From positions 22,118 through 86,117 of the forward strand of contig CAMDHM010000005.1 in NCBI GenBank assembly GCA_945898195.1: a stretch of 64,000 nt of DNA. The letters are read 5' to 3'. Position 1 is the first letter of the stretch, and every line of letters begins with the position of its first letter. This document shows, one piece after another, positions 39,682 through 51,890 of the stretch. A program made the position numbers and the translations under genes. Origin of the DNA: Pseudobacteriovorax antillogorgiicola (lineage in GTDB: Bacteria; Bdellovibrionota_B; Oligoflexia; Oligoflexales; RGVZ01). The notes below the pieces were generated by a model. It saw nothing but the letters and a program-made list of their open reading frames with translations, was not told the origin of the DNA and searched no databases.

Positions 39682-39912
39682 TGTTCCACGTGGAACATTG
39701 CCTAACCGGCCACAATCCCGCCAATGTTTCACGTGGAACATTGCCTAACCGGCCACAATCCCGCCAATGTTTCACGTGGAACATTGCCTAACCGGCCACA
39801 ATCCCACCAATGTTTCACGTGGAACATTGCCTAACCGGCCACAACCCCACCAATGTTTCACGTGGAACATTGCCCAACCGGCCACAATCCCACCAATGTT
39901 TCACGTGGAACA
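39682..39912. repeat. Tandem array of six parS sites at 43-bp period
   Basis: Six 16-bp parS sites start at 39682, 39725, 39768, 39811, 39854 and 39897, all exactly 43 bp apart. The first is the perfect palindrome TGTTCCACGTGGAACA. The other five read TGTTTCACGTGGAACA, one arm mismatch. The 27-bp spacers begin TTGCCTAACCGGCC and differ from each other by only one or two bases, so the array arose by tandem duplication of a 43-bp unit. The core matches the ParB-binding consensus of chromosomal parS, and parA-parB lie directly beside it. Together with its flanks (39614-39984) it fills a gene-free stretch of about 370 bp. Confidence 0.95.
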
Positions 39913-39918
39913 TTGGAC

Positions 39919-39952
39919 AAAAAAAAAGGGGGGCCGCCTAAGCGACCCCCCC
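39919..39952 (-). terminator. Rho-independent terminator after atpE
   Basis: Read on the minus strand, a GC-rich stem (plus-strand arms GGGGGGCCGC at 39928 and GCGACCCCCC ending near 39951, one mismatch, 4-nt loop) is followed by nine T residues (plus-strand A run 39919-39927). It lies 32 bp after the atpE stop, so the atpZ-to-atpE message should end before the parS array and parA. Confidence 0.88.
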
Positions 39953-39984
39953 TCTTATATCTTCCAAAAAACTTCGTCGCGCGA

Positions 39985-40299
39985 TTACTTGTTGAACCAC
40001 AGAAACGCGACAATGAAGCCCATCAAGGCCTGGAATTCCATAAATACCAAACCAAGAATCATCGGCATAAAAACCTGATCGCGGCAATTTGGGTTGCGCG
40101 CGATACCTTCAAGGGCCGCGGAAACCGCTTTACCCTGCGCGGTCGCAGCACCAAATGCTGCCACACCGATCGCCAAACAGGAGGCTAAAGCCACCATGCC
40201 GTTGCCCGAAGAAGCCGCTGCTTCAACGCCTTCAGCAAAAGCCGAGCTGGCCACCAGCAAACCACCCAACGCTGTACCGACGGAAATCACCTTTTTCAT
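39985..40299 (-). CDS. atpE: ATP synthase Fo c subunit with N-terminal signal sequence
   Basis: This is the proteolipid of the rotor ring. The 104 residues start with a signal-peptide-like stretch (MKKVISVGTALGGLLVASS, cleavage likely after SAFA), then two transmembrane helices joined by the polar loop ALEGIARNP. The ion-binding Glu is in FMEFQ of helix 2, and Gln in ATAQGK of helix 1 aligns with the Gln of chloroplast-type rings. The residue after the Glu is Phe, where Ala or Ser is usual; lack of a hydroxyl there argues against sodium specificity. The start at 40299 has GGGGA 8 nt upstream. Confidence 0.93.
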   Translation of the reverse strand: MKKVISVGTALGGLLVASSAFAEGVEAAASSGNGMVALASCLAIGVAAFGAATAQGKAVSAALEGIARNPNCRDQVFMPMILGLVFMEFQALMGFIVAFLWFNK

Positions 40300-40344
40300 C
40301 ACAAAATCCCCAAAAAAGATGCGAAACACACGCTGCGAGCCATC

Positions 40345-41148
40345 TCAGTGATCGTGCGAAATCGCCATGGAAACGTAAATACTAGTCAACAACGTGAATA
40401 CAAAACTTTGCATCCCCGCGACAAGCAAACCGAAGAACAGCAACAGGGAGGGAGCGATCACATAAGTCAATCCAGTGAAAACCGAAAGGATCAAATGGTC
40501 AGCGAAAACATTTCCCGCCAAACGAAGGCTCAAAGAAAACGGCCGAGACAAATGGCTAACCATTTCAATGAAAACAAAAAGTGGCCCAATAGCCGCTACT
40601 GGGCCCCAAAACTGTTTCAGGTAGCTAAATCCATGCTCCCGAAATCCGGCAATATTATAAACCATGAATACAATCAAACCCATCGCCAAGTTTGAACTAA
40701 TGTCTAGCGTAGCCGGGGTCAACCCAGGAATCAGCCCCGAAAGGTTACCCACAAGAATCACTAAAAATAACGTTGCGAGCAGAGGTAAAAACCCCCTGAA
40801 GTCGTGGCCGCAATTATCTTTCGCCATACCATAGACAAAATCCAGAACCGTTTCGACTAAACCGCGAAGCGAAAAACGTCCCTCTGGCACCAAATCATCG
40901 CCAGACGAAGCAATTTTCTTTGAAAAATAAAGCCCCAAAAAAAACAAGACAACCGTCACCAGCACCGTGCTCGCTACCGGAGACCAGCGGTGAGCCATCG
41001 CCTCACTCATTCCAATCGAATGAAGCAAAGTCGGGTACCATTCGACCATTTGAGGGCCAGACGAAGCAAATGCCGCGTTGGGCGCGCCTAACGAGGCAGC
41101 ACCAGCAGTGACCAGAAATAATGGCGAAAACTTGCGAAAAGCCTTCAT
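40345..41148 (-). CDS. atpB: ATP synthase Fo a subunit
   Basis: The a subunit forms the ion half-channels against the c ring. The 267 residues begin with a signal-like hydrophobic segment (FLVTAGAASLGAPNAAFA), followed by about five to six membrane helices. LVGNLSGLIPGLTPAT and SLSLRLAGNVFADH, the latter with the essential stator Arg, are diagnostic. A periplasmic His/Asp-containing loop (NCGHDFRGF) is of the deltaproteobacterial type. Shine-Dalgarno AGGGG is 6 nt from the ATG. It is 45 bp ahead of atpE. Confidence 0.95.
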   Translation of the reverse strand: MKAFRKFSPLFLVTAGAASLGAPNAAFASSGPQMVEWYPTLLHSIGMSEAMAHRWSPVASTVLVTVVLFFLGLYFSKKIASSGDDLVPEGRFSLRGLVETVLDFVYGMAKDNCGHDFRGFLPLLATLFLVILVGNLSGLIPGLTPATLDISSNLAMGLIVFMVYNIAGFREHGFSYLKQFWGPVAAIGPLFVFIEMVSHLSRPFSLSLRLAGNVFADHLILSVFTGLTYVIAPSLLLFFGLLVAGMQSFVFTLLTSIYVSMAISHDH

Positions 41149-41192
41149 AATACCCCTACTAGACCCTTCAGAAGCCGGGAAGATAAATCAAA

Positions 41193-41576
41193 TCAAAAAC
41201 TCTGCCTAGTGATTTCTCGTCTTTTTTTGGACCCAAAACGCATTACCCACATAGCCCCAACAACCATCACCGCCAACCCAACAAACAGACCGGCCCCCAC
41301 CGCCGATACCGAAAGGCGCAAAACCACCAAAATCACATAAACACTGACGCCAACCCCGAAAGTCTTCAGCGCGAGAAGGCCCACCATCAGCGCAATGCGC
41401 CAACGCCCCACCTTTATAACCGCCCCATCGTCATCCACCCTCGGGACAGAGGTGACGAAGAAAATCCTAACCTGAAAAAAAACCCCGGCAAAAATCACCG
41501 AAAAAAGTAAAAATCCTGAAATAAACCCCCACCACCAACGAATATCAAACGGCATCGCTATCCCCACCCTCGCCAT
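41193..41576 (-). CDS. AtpI-like membrane protein
   Basis: This is a small four-helix membrane protein of 127 residues between atpZ and atpB. Hydrophobic segments are at about 15-38, 62-84, 88-106 and 104-115, ending in a basic tail KKRREITRQSF. Position and topology fit AtpI (UncI), a chaperone-like factor for c-ring assembly, but sequence identity is not obvious. The ATG at 41576 has AGGAG 7 nt upstream and gives a 32-bp overlap with the preceding gene. Confidence 0.65.
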   Translation of the reverse strand: MARVGIAMPFDIRWWWGFISGFLLFSVIFAGVFFQVRIFFVTSVPRVDDDGAVIKVGRWRIALMVGLLALKTFGVGVSVYVILVVLRLSVSAVGAGLFVGLAVMVVGAMWVMRFGSKKRREITRQSF

Positions 41577-41802
41577 CTTTGGGCTCCTCAGACTTCTCCA
41601 TCCTTATAACAGCCCTGAGGACGACATAAAAAGTATGAGCGATAACCAAAAGACAAAACGGCATCGTAATAGCAATCCACCGAAACGACTGTGGGTGATT
41701 GATATCCAACCATTTACCAGCAATCGCCGCACCAATAACCAAGGCAACCGCTTCAAAACTAGCACCAACTAAATAACTCAAACCACGCGCCATCTTATTC
41801 AT
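41545..41802 (-). CDS. AtpZ/AtpI-family F0F1-ATPase assembly subunit
   Basis: This is a small two-helix membrane protein of 85 residues. LSYLVGASFEAVALVIGAAI followed by GKWLDINHP is the pattern of the AtpZ family (F0F1-ATPase subunit, putative Ca2+/Mg2+ transporter), which stands at the head of many atp operons and helps assembly. A second helix lies at about 43-65 and the C-terminus is acidic. It is the first gene of the minus-strand atp block and is divergent from dnaA. An alternative ATG lies three codons downstream. Confidence 0.75.
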   Translation of the reverse strand: MNKMARGLSYLVGASFEAVALVIGAAIAGKWLDINHPQSFRWIAITMPFCLLVIAHTFYVVLRAVIRMEKSEEPKDGEGGDSDAV

Positions 41803-41847
41803 TTTGCATCCATAGAATTATTTTAATTGATTTCCATAGAAATCGGC

Positions 41848-41856
41848 TGTGGATAA
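41848..41856 (-). promoter_or_regulatory. Perfect DnaA box between atpZ and dnaA
   Basis: TTATCCACA (plus strand TGTGGATAA) is an exact consensus DnaA box, 46 bp upstream of atpZ and about 220 bp upstream of dnaA. An A/T-rich stretch follows (about 41861-41915). The box may take part in origin function or in autoregulation of dnaA and could also touch atpZ expression. The remainder of 41803-42077 shows no gene. Confidence 0.75.
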
Positions 41857-42077
41857 CCAGGATTTTAAAAGAAAACAAAAAAATATAAGTATCCGAAATC
41901 ATTAGAGTTTTCTTTAATAAACCACCTTGCTCAAAAAACTCGCTCTGTGTTAGCCTCGCAAAAGTTTCTGAAAATCCCAGAGCCCATCAGGTATCACTTG
42001 CTTCACCGACGCAATTCGCGTTGTTTGAATGCCGCCGGGATTAAATAGCGCCCGAATCCAACGGAACGGACATCGAC

Positions 42078-43544
42078 ATGACAAGTGCTGAACAAATATG
42101 GCAAGCGATCAAGTCATACCTTAAGGCAAACCTTGACGACTCCCTCTTTCAAGAGTGGATCGACCCGCTGTCTGTCGATAATCGCCATTGCGGTCATAAC
42201 ACGATCACCCTAACCCTTCCCAACCTCGTCTATTATCAGGGCCTACAAAACGAATTTGCCCCACACTTTCAGCGGGCCAAAGACTCCCTTGGTTATCAGC
42301 TCATCGATATTGCTTTTCAAGTCAACGAACATTCCGCCGTGCCTTCCGAATCGTTCGATGCTCCACACAGCGCGAACGGCAAGCCCTTCGGACTATTCAT
42401 GGACGAACCGGAGGGTGGATTAAACAACCACCACGAACCTGATCAAATACCTGAACTCGATCAAGACACCCCCAGCATCAGCAAATCAAACTCAGCCTTC
42501 TCGCGTTCCCTAAGCCGAGAGGTCGGCCTAAAACACGAATACACCTTTGAAAATTTTGTCCGTGGTACCAGCAATCAATTCGCTATGGCCACCTGCATGA
42601 GTGTTGCCGACAACCCGGGGGCGGCCTACAACCCCCTGTTTATTTACGGCAGCACAGGCCTAGGCAAAACCCACCTGCTGCACGCTGTGGGCAACCGCGT
42701 TCTCCAAAAAAACCGGCGCGCCGTCGTGACCTATATCTCAAGTGAAAACTTCATGAACGAGATGATCCACTGCATTCGACACCAAAAAATGTGGGAATTC
42801 CGCCAGAAATACCGGTTTTGCGACGTTTTGATGATCGATGACGTCCAATTCATCGCTCGAAAAAATGTGACGCAAGAAGAGTTTTTTCATACGTTCAATA
42901 CGCTTTACGGTGCAAAAAAACAGATTGTCATCACTTCCGACCTTTTCCCGCAGGACATTCCTGACATTGAAGACCGACTGCGAAACCGCTTTCAATGGGG
43001 CCTAATAGCCGATATCCAGCCGCCCGACATTGAACACCGCATTGCCATCCTCAATAAAAAGGCCGAGCAGCTTGGCATAAAACTCGATGACGACGTATCT
43101 GAATACATTGCCAAACACGCTAAACGTAACATCCGCGAACTCGAAGGGGCCCTTCACCGGATTCACGCCTATTCTAAACTCCACGCTCGCAGCCTCTCCA
43201 TGGATTTAGCCCTGGAAACTTTTAAGGACGTGCTTGGCGAGCCGCCAAAACGACTCACCGTCGAACATGTCCAAAAGGCCGTGGCGGATCATTTTAAGCT
43301 TAAAGTCGCCGATCTGAAGTCCAAGCGGCGCCAGCGTGCCGTCGCCTATCCAAGGCAAGTGGCCATGTATCTTGCGCGAAAAATGACGGGGGCATCTTTT
43401 CCAGAAATCGGCGACCGATTTGGCGGTAAAGATCACACGACGGTAATGCACAATGTTAGAAAAATAGAAGACTCGCTGTTAAAAGACCTGGATTTAAAGG
43501 CTCACGTAGAATCTTTGGAACGCCAATTGGAACAGTCTCACTAA
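42078..43544 (+). CDS. dnaA: Chromosomal replication initiator protein DnaA
   Basis: DnaA is the AAA+ initiator that binds DnaA boxes and melts the origin. The 488 residues comprise domain I (about 1-90), a variable acidic linker, the AAA+ domain with Walker A GSTGLGKT (Lys197) and Walker B VLMIDDVQFI, and a C-terminal DNA-binding domain whose signature is GDRFGGKDHTTVMHNVRKIE. The length and order are standard. DnaA boxes lie on both sides of the gene. Confidence 0.98.
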   Translation: MTSAEQIWQAIKSYLKANLDDSLFQEWIDPLSVDNRHCGHNTITLTLPNLVYYQGLQNEFAPHFQRAKDSLGYQLIDIAFQVNEHSAVPSESFDAPHSANGKPFGLFMDEPEGGLNNHHEPDQIPELDQDTPSISKSNSAFSRSLSREVGLKHEYTFENFVRGTSNQFAMATCMSVADNPGAAYNPLFIYGSTGLGKTHLLHAVGNRVLQKNRRAVVTYISSENFMNEMIHCIRHQKMWEFRQKYRFCDVLMIDDVQFIARKNVTQEEFFHTFNTLYGAKKQIVITSDLFPQDIPDIEDRLRNRFQWGLIADIQPPDIEHRIAILNKKAEQLGIKLDDDVSEYIAKHAKRNIRELEGALHRIHAYSKLHARSLSMDLALETFKDVLGEPPKRLTVEHVQKAVADHFKLKVADLKSKRRQRAVAYPRQVAMYLARKMTGASFPEIGDRFGGKDHTTVMHNVRKIEDSLLKDLDLKAHVESLERQLEQSH

Positions 43545-43561
43545 TAAAAATCAGCGGACAA

Positions 43562-43840
43562 GGTGGATAAAGCTGTGGGTAAGGTGTTGGTACATGGTGG
43601 TGAAAGTTCGGGACACATGGGTGTATTACCTCTTTGTAACCTGGGGGTCGTTTTACCCCCCCACCGAATTCCCCACAGACTCACCCAGCTTATCCCCACG
43701 AAGAACACAGGATTTAAAACCAAAAAAACATCTTTATATCTATCGATTACAAGCACTTACAAAGAATCCACAGATTTGACGGCGCCCCTACGAGTACTAC
43801 TTTTTAAAAAAAAAGCTTTCTCTATTAATTCATATAGAGA
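43562..43840. other. Candidate oriC in the dnaA-dnaN gap
   Basis: The 323-bp gap between dnaA and dnaN has no gene. Near-consensus DnaA boxes, each one mismatch from TTATCCACA, are at 43562-43570 (TTATCCACC, minus), 43574-43582 (TTACCCACA, minus) and 43690-43698 (TTATCCCCA, plus). Weaker ones are at 43669-43677 and 43763-43771. An A/T-rich segment at about 43799-43840 could be the unwinding element. It includes a 7-bp inverted repeat TCTCTAT/ATAGAGA with an 8-nt loop (43819-43840), just before the dnaN Shine-Dalgarno. Location is the classical bacterial origin position; function is inferred. Confidence 0.65.
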
Positions 43841-43867
43841 ACCCCCCCACCACCGGAGGATCCCCAG

Positions 43868-47610
<3,743 letters not shown>

Positions 47611-47623
47611 TAGGGTCTGAACA

Positions 47624-50074
47624 ATGGAAGCCGTTTTAAAGAACGTTCTGCCAATTAACATCGAAGATGAAATGAGAACCTCGTTTCTCGACTATTCGAT
47701 GAGCGTTATTGTTTCCCGAGCTTTGCCTGATGTCCGCGATGGATTGAAACCAGTTCATCGCCGGATTTTATTTGCAATGTACGGCCTGAAAAACTTTCAT
47801 AATCGTCCGTACTTAAAATCCGCAAGGATTGTCGGCGATGTGATCGGTCGGTATCACCCGCACGGCGACTCGGCTGTCTACGAGGCCTTGGTCCGGCTGG
47901 CGCAGGATTTTGCGATGCGATATCCGCTGGTGGATGGCCAGGGAAACTTTGGTTCCATCGATGGCGACTCGGCGGCTGCCATGCGCTACACGGAATCTCG
48001 GCTTGCCAAGATGGCGGAGCTGTTGCTTTCGGACATCGAAAAAGAAACGGTCGATTTCGGGCCTAACTACGACAATAAAGAGGAAGAACCACTGGTTCTT
48101 CCAACCAAGCTGCCGCAGCTTTTAGTAAACGGCGCATCGGGAATTGCCGTAGGAATGGCAACCAACATTCCGCCCCACAATTTGCGCGAGATTATCGACG
48201 GGCTTGAGGCTCTAATCGAAAATCCAGAGATTACCATCGACGAATTGATGCACTTCATCAAAGGGCCCGACTTCCCAACGCGTGGACAAATTCACGGCAT
48301 GGCAGGCATTAAGGACGCCTTTATGACGGGGCGCGGTTCAATTATCATGCGCGCCCGCTCAAAAATCGAAGATGTCCCTAAATCACAGGGTCGTGAGCGT
48401 ATTATCCTTACCGAGCTTCCCTACCAGGTCAACAAGGCGCGTCTTATTGAGCGCATAGCTGATCTTGTTCGTGACAAAAAATTGGAAGGTATTTCTGACC
48501 TTCGCGATGAATCGGCCGCCAACGAAATTCGCGTTGTGATTGAACTTAAGCGCGGTGAAATTGCGGACATCGTCCTCAACAACCTCTACAAAATGACACC
48601 GATGCAGTCCAGTTTCGGCGTTAATACGGTGGCATTGGTTAATGGCGCCCCGAGGATTTTGAATTTAAAGCAGATGCTTGAGCTGTTTTACAAGCATCGC
48701 CGCGAGGTAATCCTTCGCCGCACGTCGTATGAGTTGCGTCAGGCGGAAGCCCGTGGACACATTCTGCTAGGTTTGAAAACCGCCGTTGAGAATATCGATC
48801 AAATCGTAGCCATAATTCGTGGTTCGGATGACAGTCAAAGCGCCCATTTCGAACTGGTGAAGACCTTCGCCCTGTCGGAAATCCAGGCTAAAGCTATTTT
48901 GGATCTGCGTCTTGCCAAACTGACCGGTTTGGAGCGCGACAAAATCATCTCTGAGTATGCCGAAACCATGGCAACCATTGATAATTTAAGGGACATCCTC
49001 GACCGTCCCGAACGTGTCACAGCAATTATTAAAACAGACCTGGCGGAGCTAAAAGAGGCTCACGGTGATGAACGGCGGACGGAAATCATCGCATCAGAAG
49101 CCGATGCCATCCGCATGGAACATCTTGTTGCTGATGAAGAGGTTGCCGTCACAATTACCCACGGGGGATACGCAAAGCGTACGCCTGTAAGCCAATTCCG
49201 TGCTCAAAAGCGCGGCGGCAAAGGTAAGAGCGGAATGCTCACAAAGGAAGAGGACGTTGTTAAGGACCTCTACATAACGAGCAATCACCAGTCGCTTCTT
49301 TGTTTCACCAACAAGGGACGCGTCTACGACATTAAAGTTTATCAAATTCCGGAGGCTCCGCTTCGGGCACGCGGTAAACACTTTGCCAACATCATTAAAC
49401 TTGAGGAACAAGAACGCGTTGTTTCCGTTATGCCGGTCAAAGAGTTTTCCGAGGGAAAATTCATCGTTTCGGTCACTTCGCAAGGATTCATCAAGAAAAC
49501 AGAACTCATGGCCTATGCGAATATTCGGACAACCGGCATCATCGGTCTGAAGCTAGAAGACAATGACTCGTTGATTGCTTGTGCCATTACCGACGGCAAG
49601 AGCGACGTGTTGCTTGCAACGAGGCTTGGCAAAGCGATTCGCTTTCATGAGGACGACGCCCGTGCCATGGGCCGTGCTTCACGAGGTGTGACGGGGATTC
49701 GCTTCTCGGAAGAAAACGACTGCGTTATCGGTATGGAAGTCATCACCGGCGATTCCACTATCCTTTCGATTTGTGAAAATGGCTACGGTAAGCGCACTCC
49801 ACTGGAAGAATACCGGGTGCAGTCGCGAGGCGGAAAAGGCATTTACACGATCAAAGTTACCGATCGCAATGGGCCAGTGGTTGGAATTTGCCAGGTGTCG
49901 GAAACGGATGACCTGATGATCATGACCTCTGTTGGAAAGATCATGCGCTTTACGGTGGGAGAGATCGGTGTTATCGGTCGCCTCACTCAGGGAGTCCGCC
50001 TCATGAATGTTGAGGAGGGCGAAAGGGTCATCAGTTGTTGTAAGGTGATGCAGTTTGAGGGCGAAGAAGTTTAA
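47624..50074 (+). CDS. gyrA: DNA gyrase subunit A
   Basis: GyrA is the DNA-cleaving subunit of gyrase. The catalytic Tyr is residue 122 in AMRYTE, the same number as in E. coli. The quinolone-determining loop HGDSAVYE spans 80-87 with Ser83 and Glu87, the ordinary unmutated type. The GyrA box QKRGGKG, needed for DNA wrapping and negative supercoiling, starts the C-terminal pinwheel domain and separates it from ParC. The 816-residue length is normal. It begins 13 bp after gyrB. Confidence 0.97.
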   Translation: MEAVLKNVLPINIEDEMRTSFLDYSMSVIVSRALPDVRDGLKPVHRRILFAMYGLKNFHNRPYLKSARIVGDVIGRYHPHGDSAVYEALVRLAQDFAMRYPLVDGQGNFGSIDGDSAAAMRYTESRLAKMAELLLSDIEKETVDFGPNYDNKEEEPLVLPTKLPQLLVNGASGIAVGMATNIPPHNLREIIDGLEALIENPEITIDELMHFIKGPDFPTRGQIHGMAGIKDAFMTGRGSIIMRARSKIEDVPKSQGRERIILTELPYQVNKARLIERIADLVRDKKLEGISDLRDESAANEIRVVIELKRGEIADIVLNNLYKMTPMQSSFGVNTVALVNGAPRILNLKQMLELFYKHRREVILRRTSYELRQAEARGHILLGLKTAVENIDQIVAIIRGSDDSQSAHFELVKTFALSEIQAKAILDLRLAKLTGLERDKIISEYAETMATIDNLRDILDRPERVTAIIKTDLAELKEAHGDERRTEIIASEADAIRMEHLVADEEVAVTITHGGYAKRTPVSQFRAQKRGGKGKSGMLTKEEDVVKDLYITSNHQSLLCFTNKGRVYDIKVYQIPEAPLRARGKHFANIIKLEEQERVVSVMPVKEFSEGKFIVSVTSQGFIKKTELMAYANIRTTGIIGLKLEDNDSLIACAITDGKSDVLLATRLGKAIRFHEDDARAMGRASRGVTGIRFSEENDCVIGMEVITGDSTILSICENGYGKRTPLEEYRVQSRGGKGIYTIKVTDRNGPVVGICQVSETDDLMIMTSVGKIMRFTVGEIGVIGRLTQGVRLMNVEEGERVISCCKVMQFEGEEV

Positions 50075-50092
50075 TTTAAAAGAGACCGCTGA

Positions 50093-50404
50093 ATGAGCAA
50101 AATTCAAGTTGATCGCGAATTGGTGCGCAAGGTTGCAGACCTTGCGCAACTTTCGTTGAGTGAGCAAGAAATCGGCCTTTATCAGGAACGCCTTAGCAAG
50201 GTTCTATCTTATGTCGAACAACTTGACTCGGTGCACGAGTCGCTCGGCAAGGATTGGCGTCCGGACACGGCGCGCGGTGCTCCGGGGGCATCCACCCCTG
50301 AGCGCGCAGATACCGTCACCGGATCCTTGTCGGTGGAGGAGGCTATGAAACAAGCTCCAGCGCGGATTGGCACGGCGTTTCAAGTACCAAGGATTCTAGA
50401 ATAA
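50093..50404 (+). CDS. gatC: Aspartyl/glutamyl-tRNA amidotransferase subunit C
   Basis: GatC is the small subunit that stabilises GatA-GatB, which converts misacylated Glu-tRNA(Gln) or Asp-tRNA(Asn) to the amide form. The 103 residues carry the typical helical N-terminus VDRELVRKVADLAQLSLSEQEI and the tail IGTAFQVPRILE. It lies 18 bp after gyrA and 10 bp before gatA. Confidence 0.95.
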   Translation: MSKIQVDRELVRKVADLAQLSLSEQEIGLYQERLSKVLSYVEQLDSVHESLGKDWRPDTARGAPGASTPERADTVTGSLSVEEAMKQAPARIGTAFQVPRILE

Positions 50405-50414
50405 AAGAAAAATC

Positions 50415-51890
50415 ATGACTGCCAATTTGACCGTCAAATCCATTGTAGATCTAGTTCGAAGCGGAAAGCAGACGCCCACGCAATTGGCTGCGGCCTATTT
50501 AGATCGAACCAGAAGCATTGCTCAAAAGCTCAATTCACACCTTCATTTAGATGAGGCGGCTGCTCTGTCAGAGGCACTGGCGGCCGAGAAGCGGATCCAT
50601 GAAATTGGGGCCCACAGGCTTCCCTTGGCTGGCGTTCCCGTCTTGGTCAAAGACAACATCTGTGTTCGTGGCTCGAAGACAACTTGTGGTTCCAAAATTC
50701 TTGAAAATTACGTCGCCACCTACGATGCAACGGTCATCAAGCGTTTGCGTGAGGCAGGAGCCTTTGTCCTTGGCAAGTTGAACATGGATGAGTTTGCCAT
50801 GGGGAGCTCCAATGAAAACTCAGCCTTTGGTCCCGTTCGCAATCCTTGGAATTTGAATTATGTCCCAGGCGGCTCTTCCGGCGGCTCGGCAGCCTCGGTT
50901 GCCGCAAGGCTTGCTCCGGTCGCCCTTGGTTCCGATACGGGCGGGTCAATCCGCCAACCCGCCAGTTTTTGCGGAATCGTCGGACTTAAACCAACCTATG
51001 GCACCGTGAGTCGTTTTGGCCTTGTTGCCTTTGGCTCTTCGTTGGATCAAATCGGTCCACTGACCACCACCGTTGAAGATGCAGCCCTCGTGATGGATGT
51101 CCTAGCCGGTCTCGACGCCAGCGACTCAACCTCGGTGCAACATCCGCAAAGTGATTTTGCAAGGGGCCTATCAGAAAATCCCGACGCCTTAAAAGGTATG
51201 ACGGTTGGAATCCCAGAAGAATTTTTTGAGTCGGGCCTTGATTCAGAAGTTGGCGCCTGTTTGGAACGCGCCATTGCGGACGTTCAAAGGGCTGGCGCGA
51301 AAATCAAGCGGGTGCGTTTGCCGAACATATCCTACAGTGTTGCCGCCTATTATGTGATTGCAACGGCCGAGGCTTCGGCCAATCTGGCGCGTTTTGATGG
51401 AATCCGTTACGGGTATCGGACCAAAGAGGCGGGGCTTGGACTTAAGGACCTATATCGAAAGACTCGCAGCGAAGGGTTTGGTCAGGAGGTAAAGCAGCGC
51501 ATCATGCTCGGGACGTTTGTTTTGTCCTCTGGCTATTACGATGCCTTCTACTCTAAGGCAAACAAGGTTCGGGAATTAATTTCTCGAGATTTTGATGCGG
51601 TTTTTGATTCGGGTGTAGACCTGATTTTGACACCGACCTCCCCCACCCCACCGTTTAAGTTGGGTGAAAAATTGTCGGACCCATTGGCTATGTACCTTTC
51701 AGATATTTGTACCATCGGGGTGAATCTAGCCGGTCTGCCAGCAATTTCGGTTCCATGTGGACGGACCAAAGCCGGTTTGCCGGTTGGAATGCAGCTGATC
51801 GCCCCAAAATTCAACGAACAGACTTTGCTCAATGGAGCCCACGCGTATGAACGCGCAACAGAATGGCACAAAGACCAGCCGGCCATCTGA
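50415..51890 (+). CDS. gatA: Aspartyl/glutamyl-tRNA amidotransferase subunit A
   Basis: GatA is the amidase subunit that releases ammonia from glutamine. The 491 residues contain the amidase signature [15 protein letters not shown] and the Ser-cisSer-Lys triad Lys79, Ser154 and Ser178 ([23 protein letters not shown]). These are the same residue numbers as in Staphylococcus GatA. It overlaps gatB by 44 bp. The Shine-Dalgarno is weak, so translation may be coupled to gatC. Confidence 0.97.
   Translation: MTANLTVKSIVDLVRSGKQTPTQLAAAYLDRTRSIAQKLNSHLHLDEAAALSEALAAEKRIHEIGAHRLPLAGVPVLVKDNICVRGSKTTCGSKILENYVATYDATVIKRLREAGAFVLGKLNMDEFAMGSSNENSAFGPVRNPWNLNYVPGGSSGGSAASVAARLAPVALGSDTGGSIRQPASFCGIVGLKPTYGTVSRFGLVAFGSSLDQIGPLTTTVEDAALVMDVLAGLDASDSTSVQHPQSDFARGLSENPDALKGMTVGIPEEFFESGLDSEVGACLERAIADVQRAGAKIKRVRLPNISYSVAAYYVIATAEASANLARFDGIRYGYRTKEAGLGLKDLYRKTRSEGFGQEVKQRIMLGTFVLSSGYYDAFYSKANKVRELISRDFDAVFDSGVDLILTPTSPTPPFKLGEKLSDPLAMYLSDICTIGVNLAGLPAISVPCGRTKAGLPVGMQLIAPKFNEQTLLNGAHAYERATEWHKDQPAI

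Noticed and set aside
38780..39784. Longer ParA start at 39784
   Set aside because: The extra N-terminal codons are translations of the parS repeats; family sequence and Shine-Dalgarno point to 39613.
39682..39912. CRISPR-like appearance of regularly spaced repeats
   Set aside because: The spacers are nearly identical to each other, the repeat is a 16-bp parS palindrome and there are no cas genes; it is a tandem parS array.
39985..40299. Sodium-type c ring, suggested by the Gln in helix 1
   Set aside because: The same Gln is found in proton rings such as chloroplast ones, and the hydroxyl residue expected after the Glu in sodium types is replaced by Phe.
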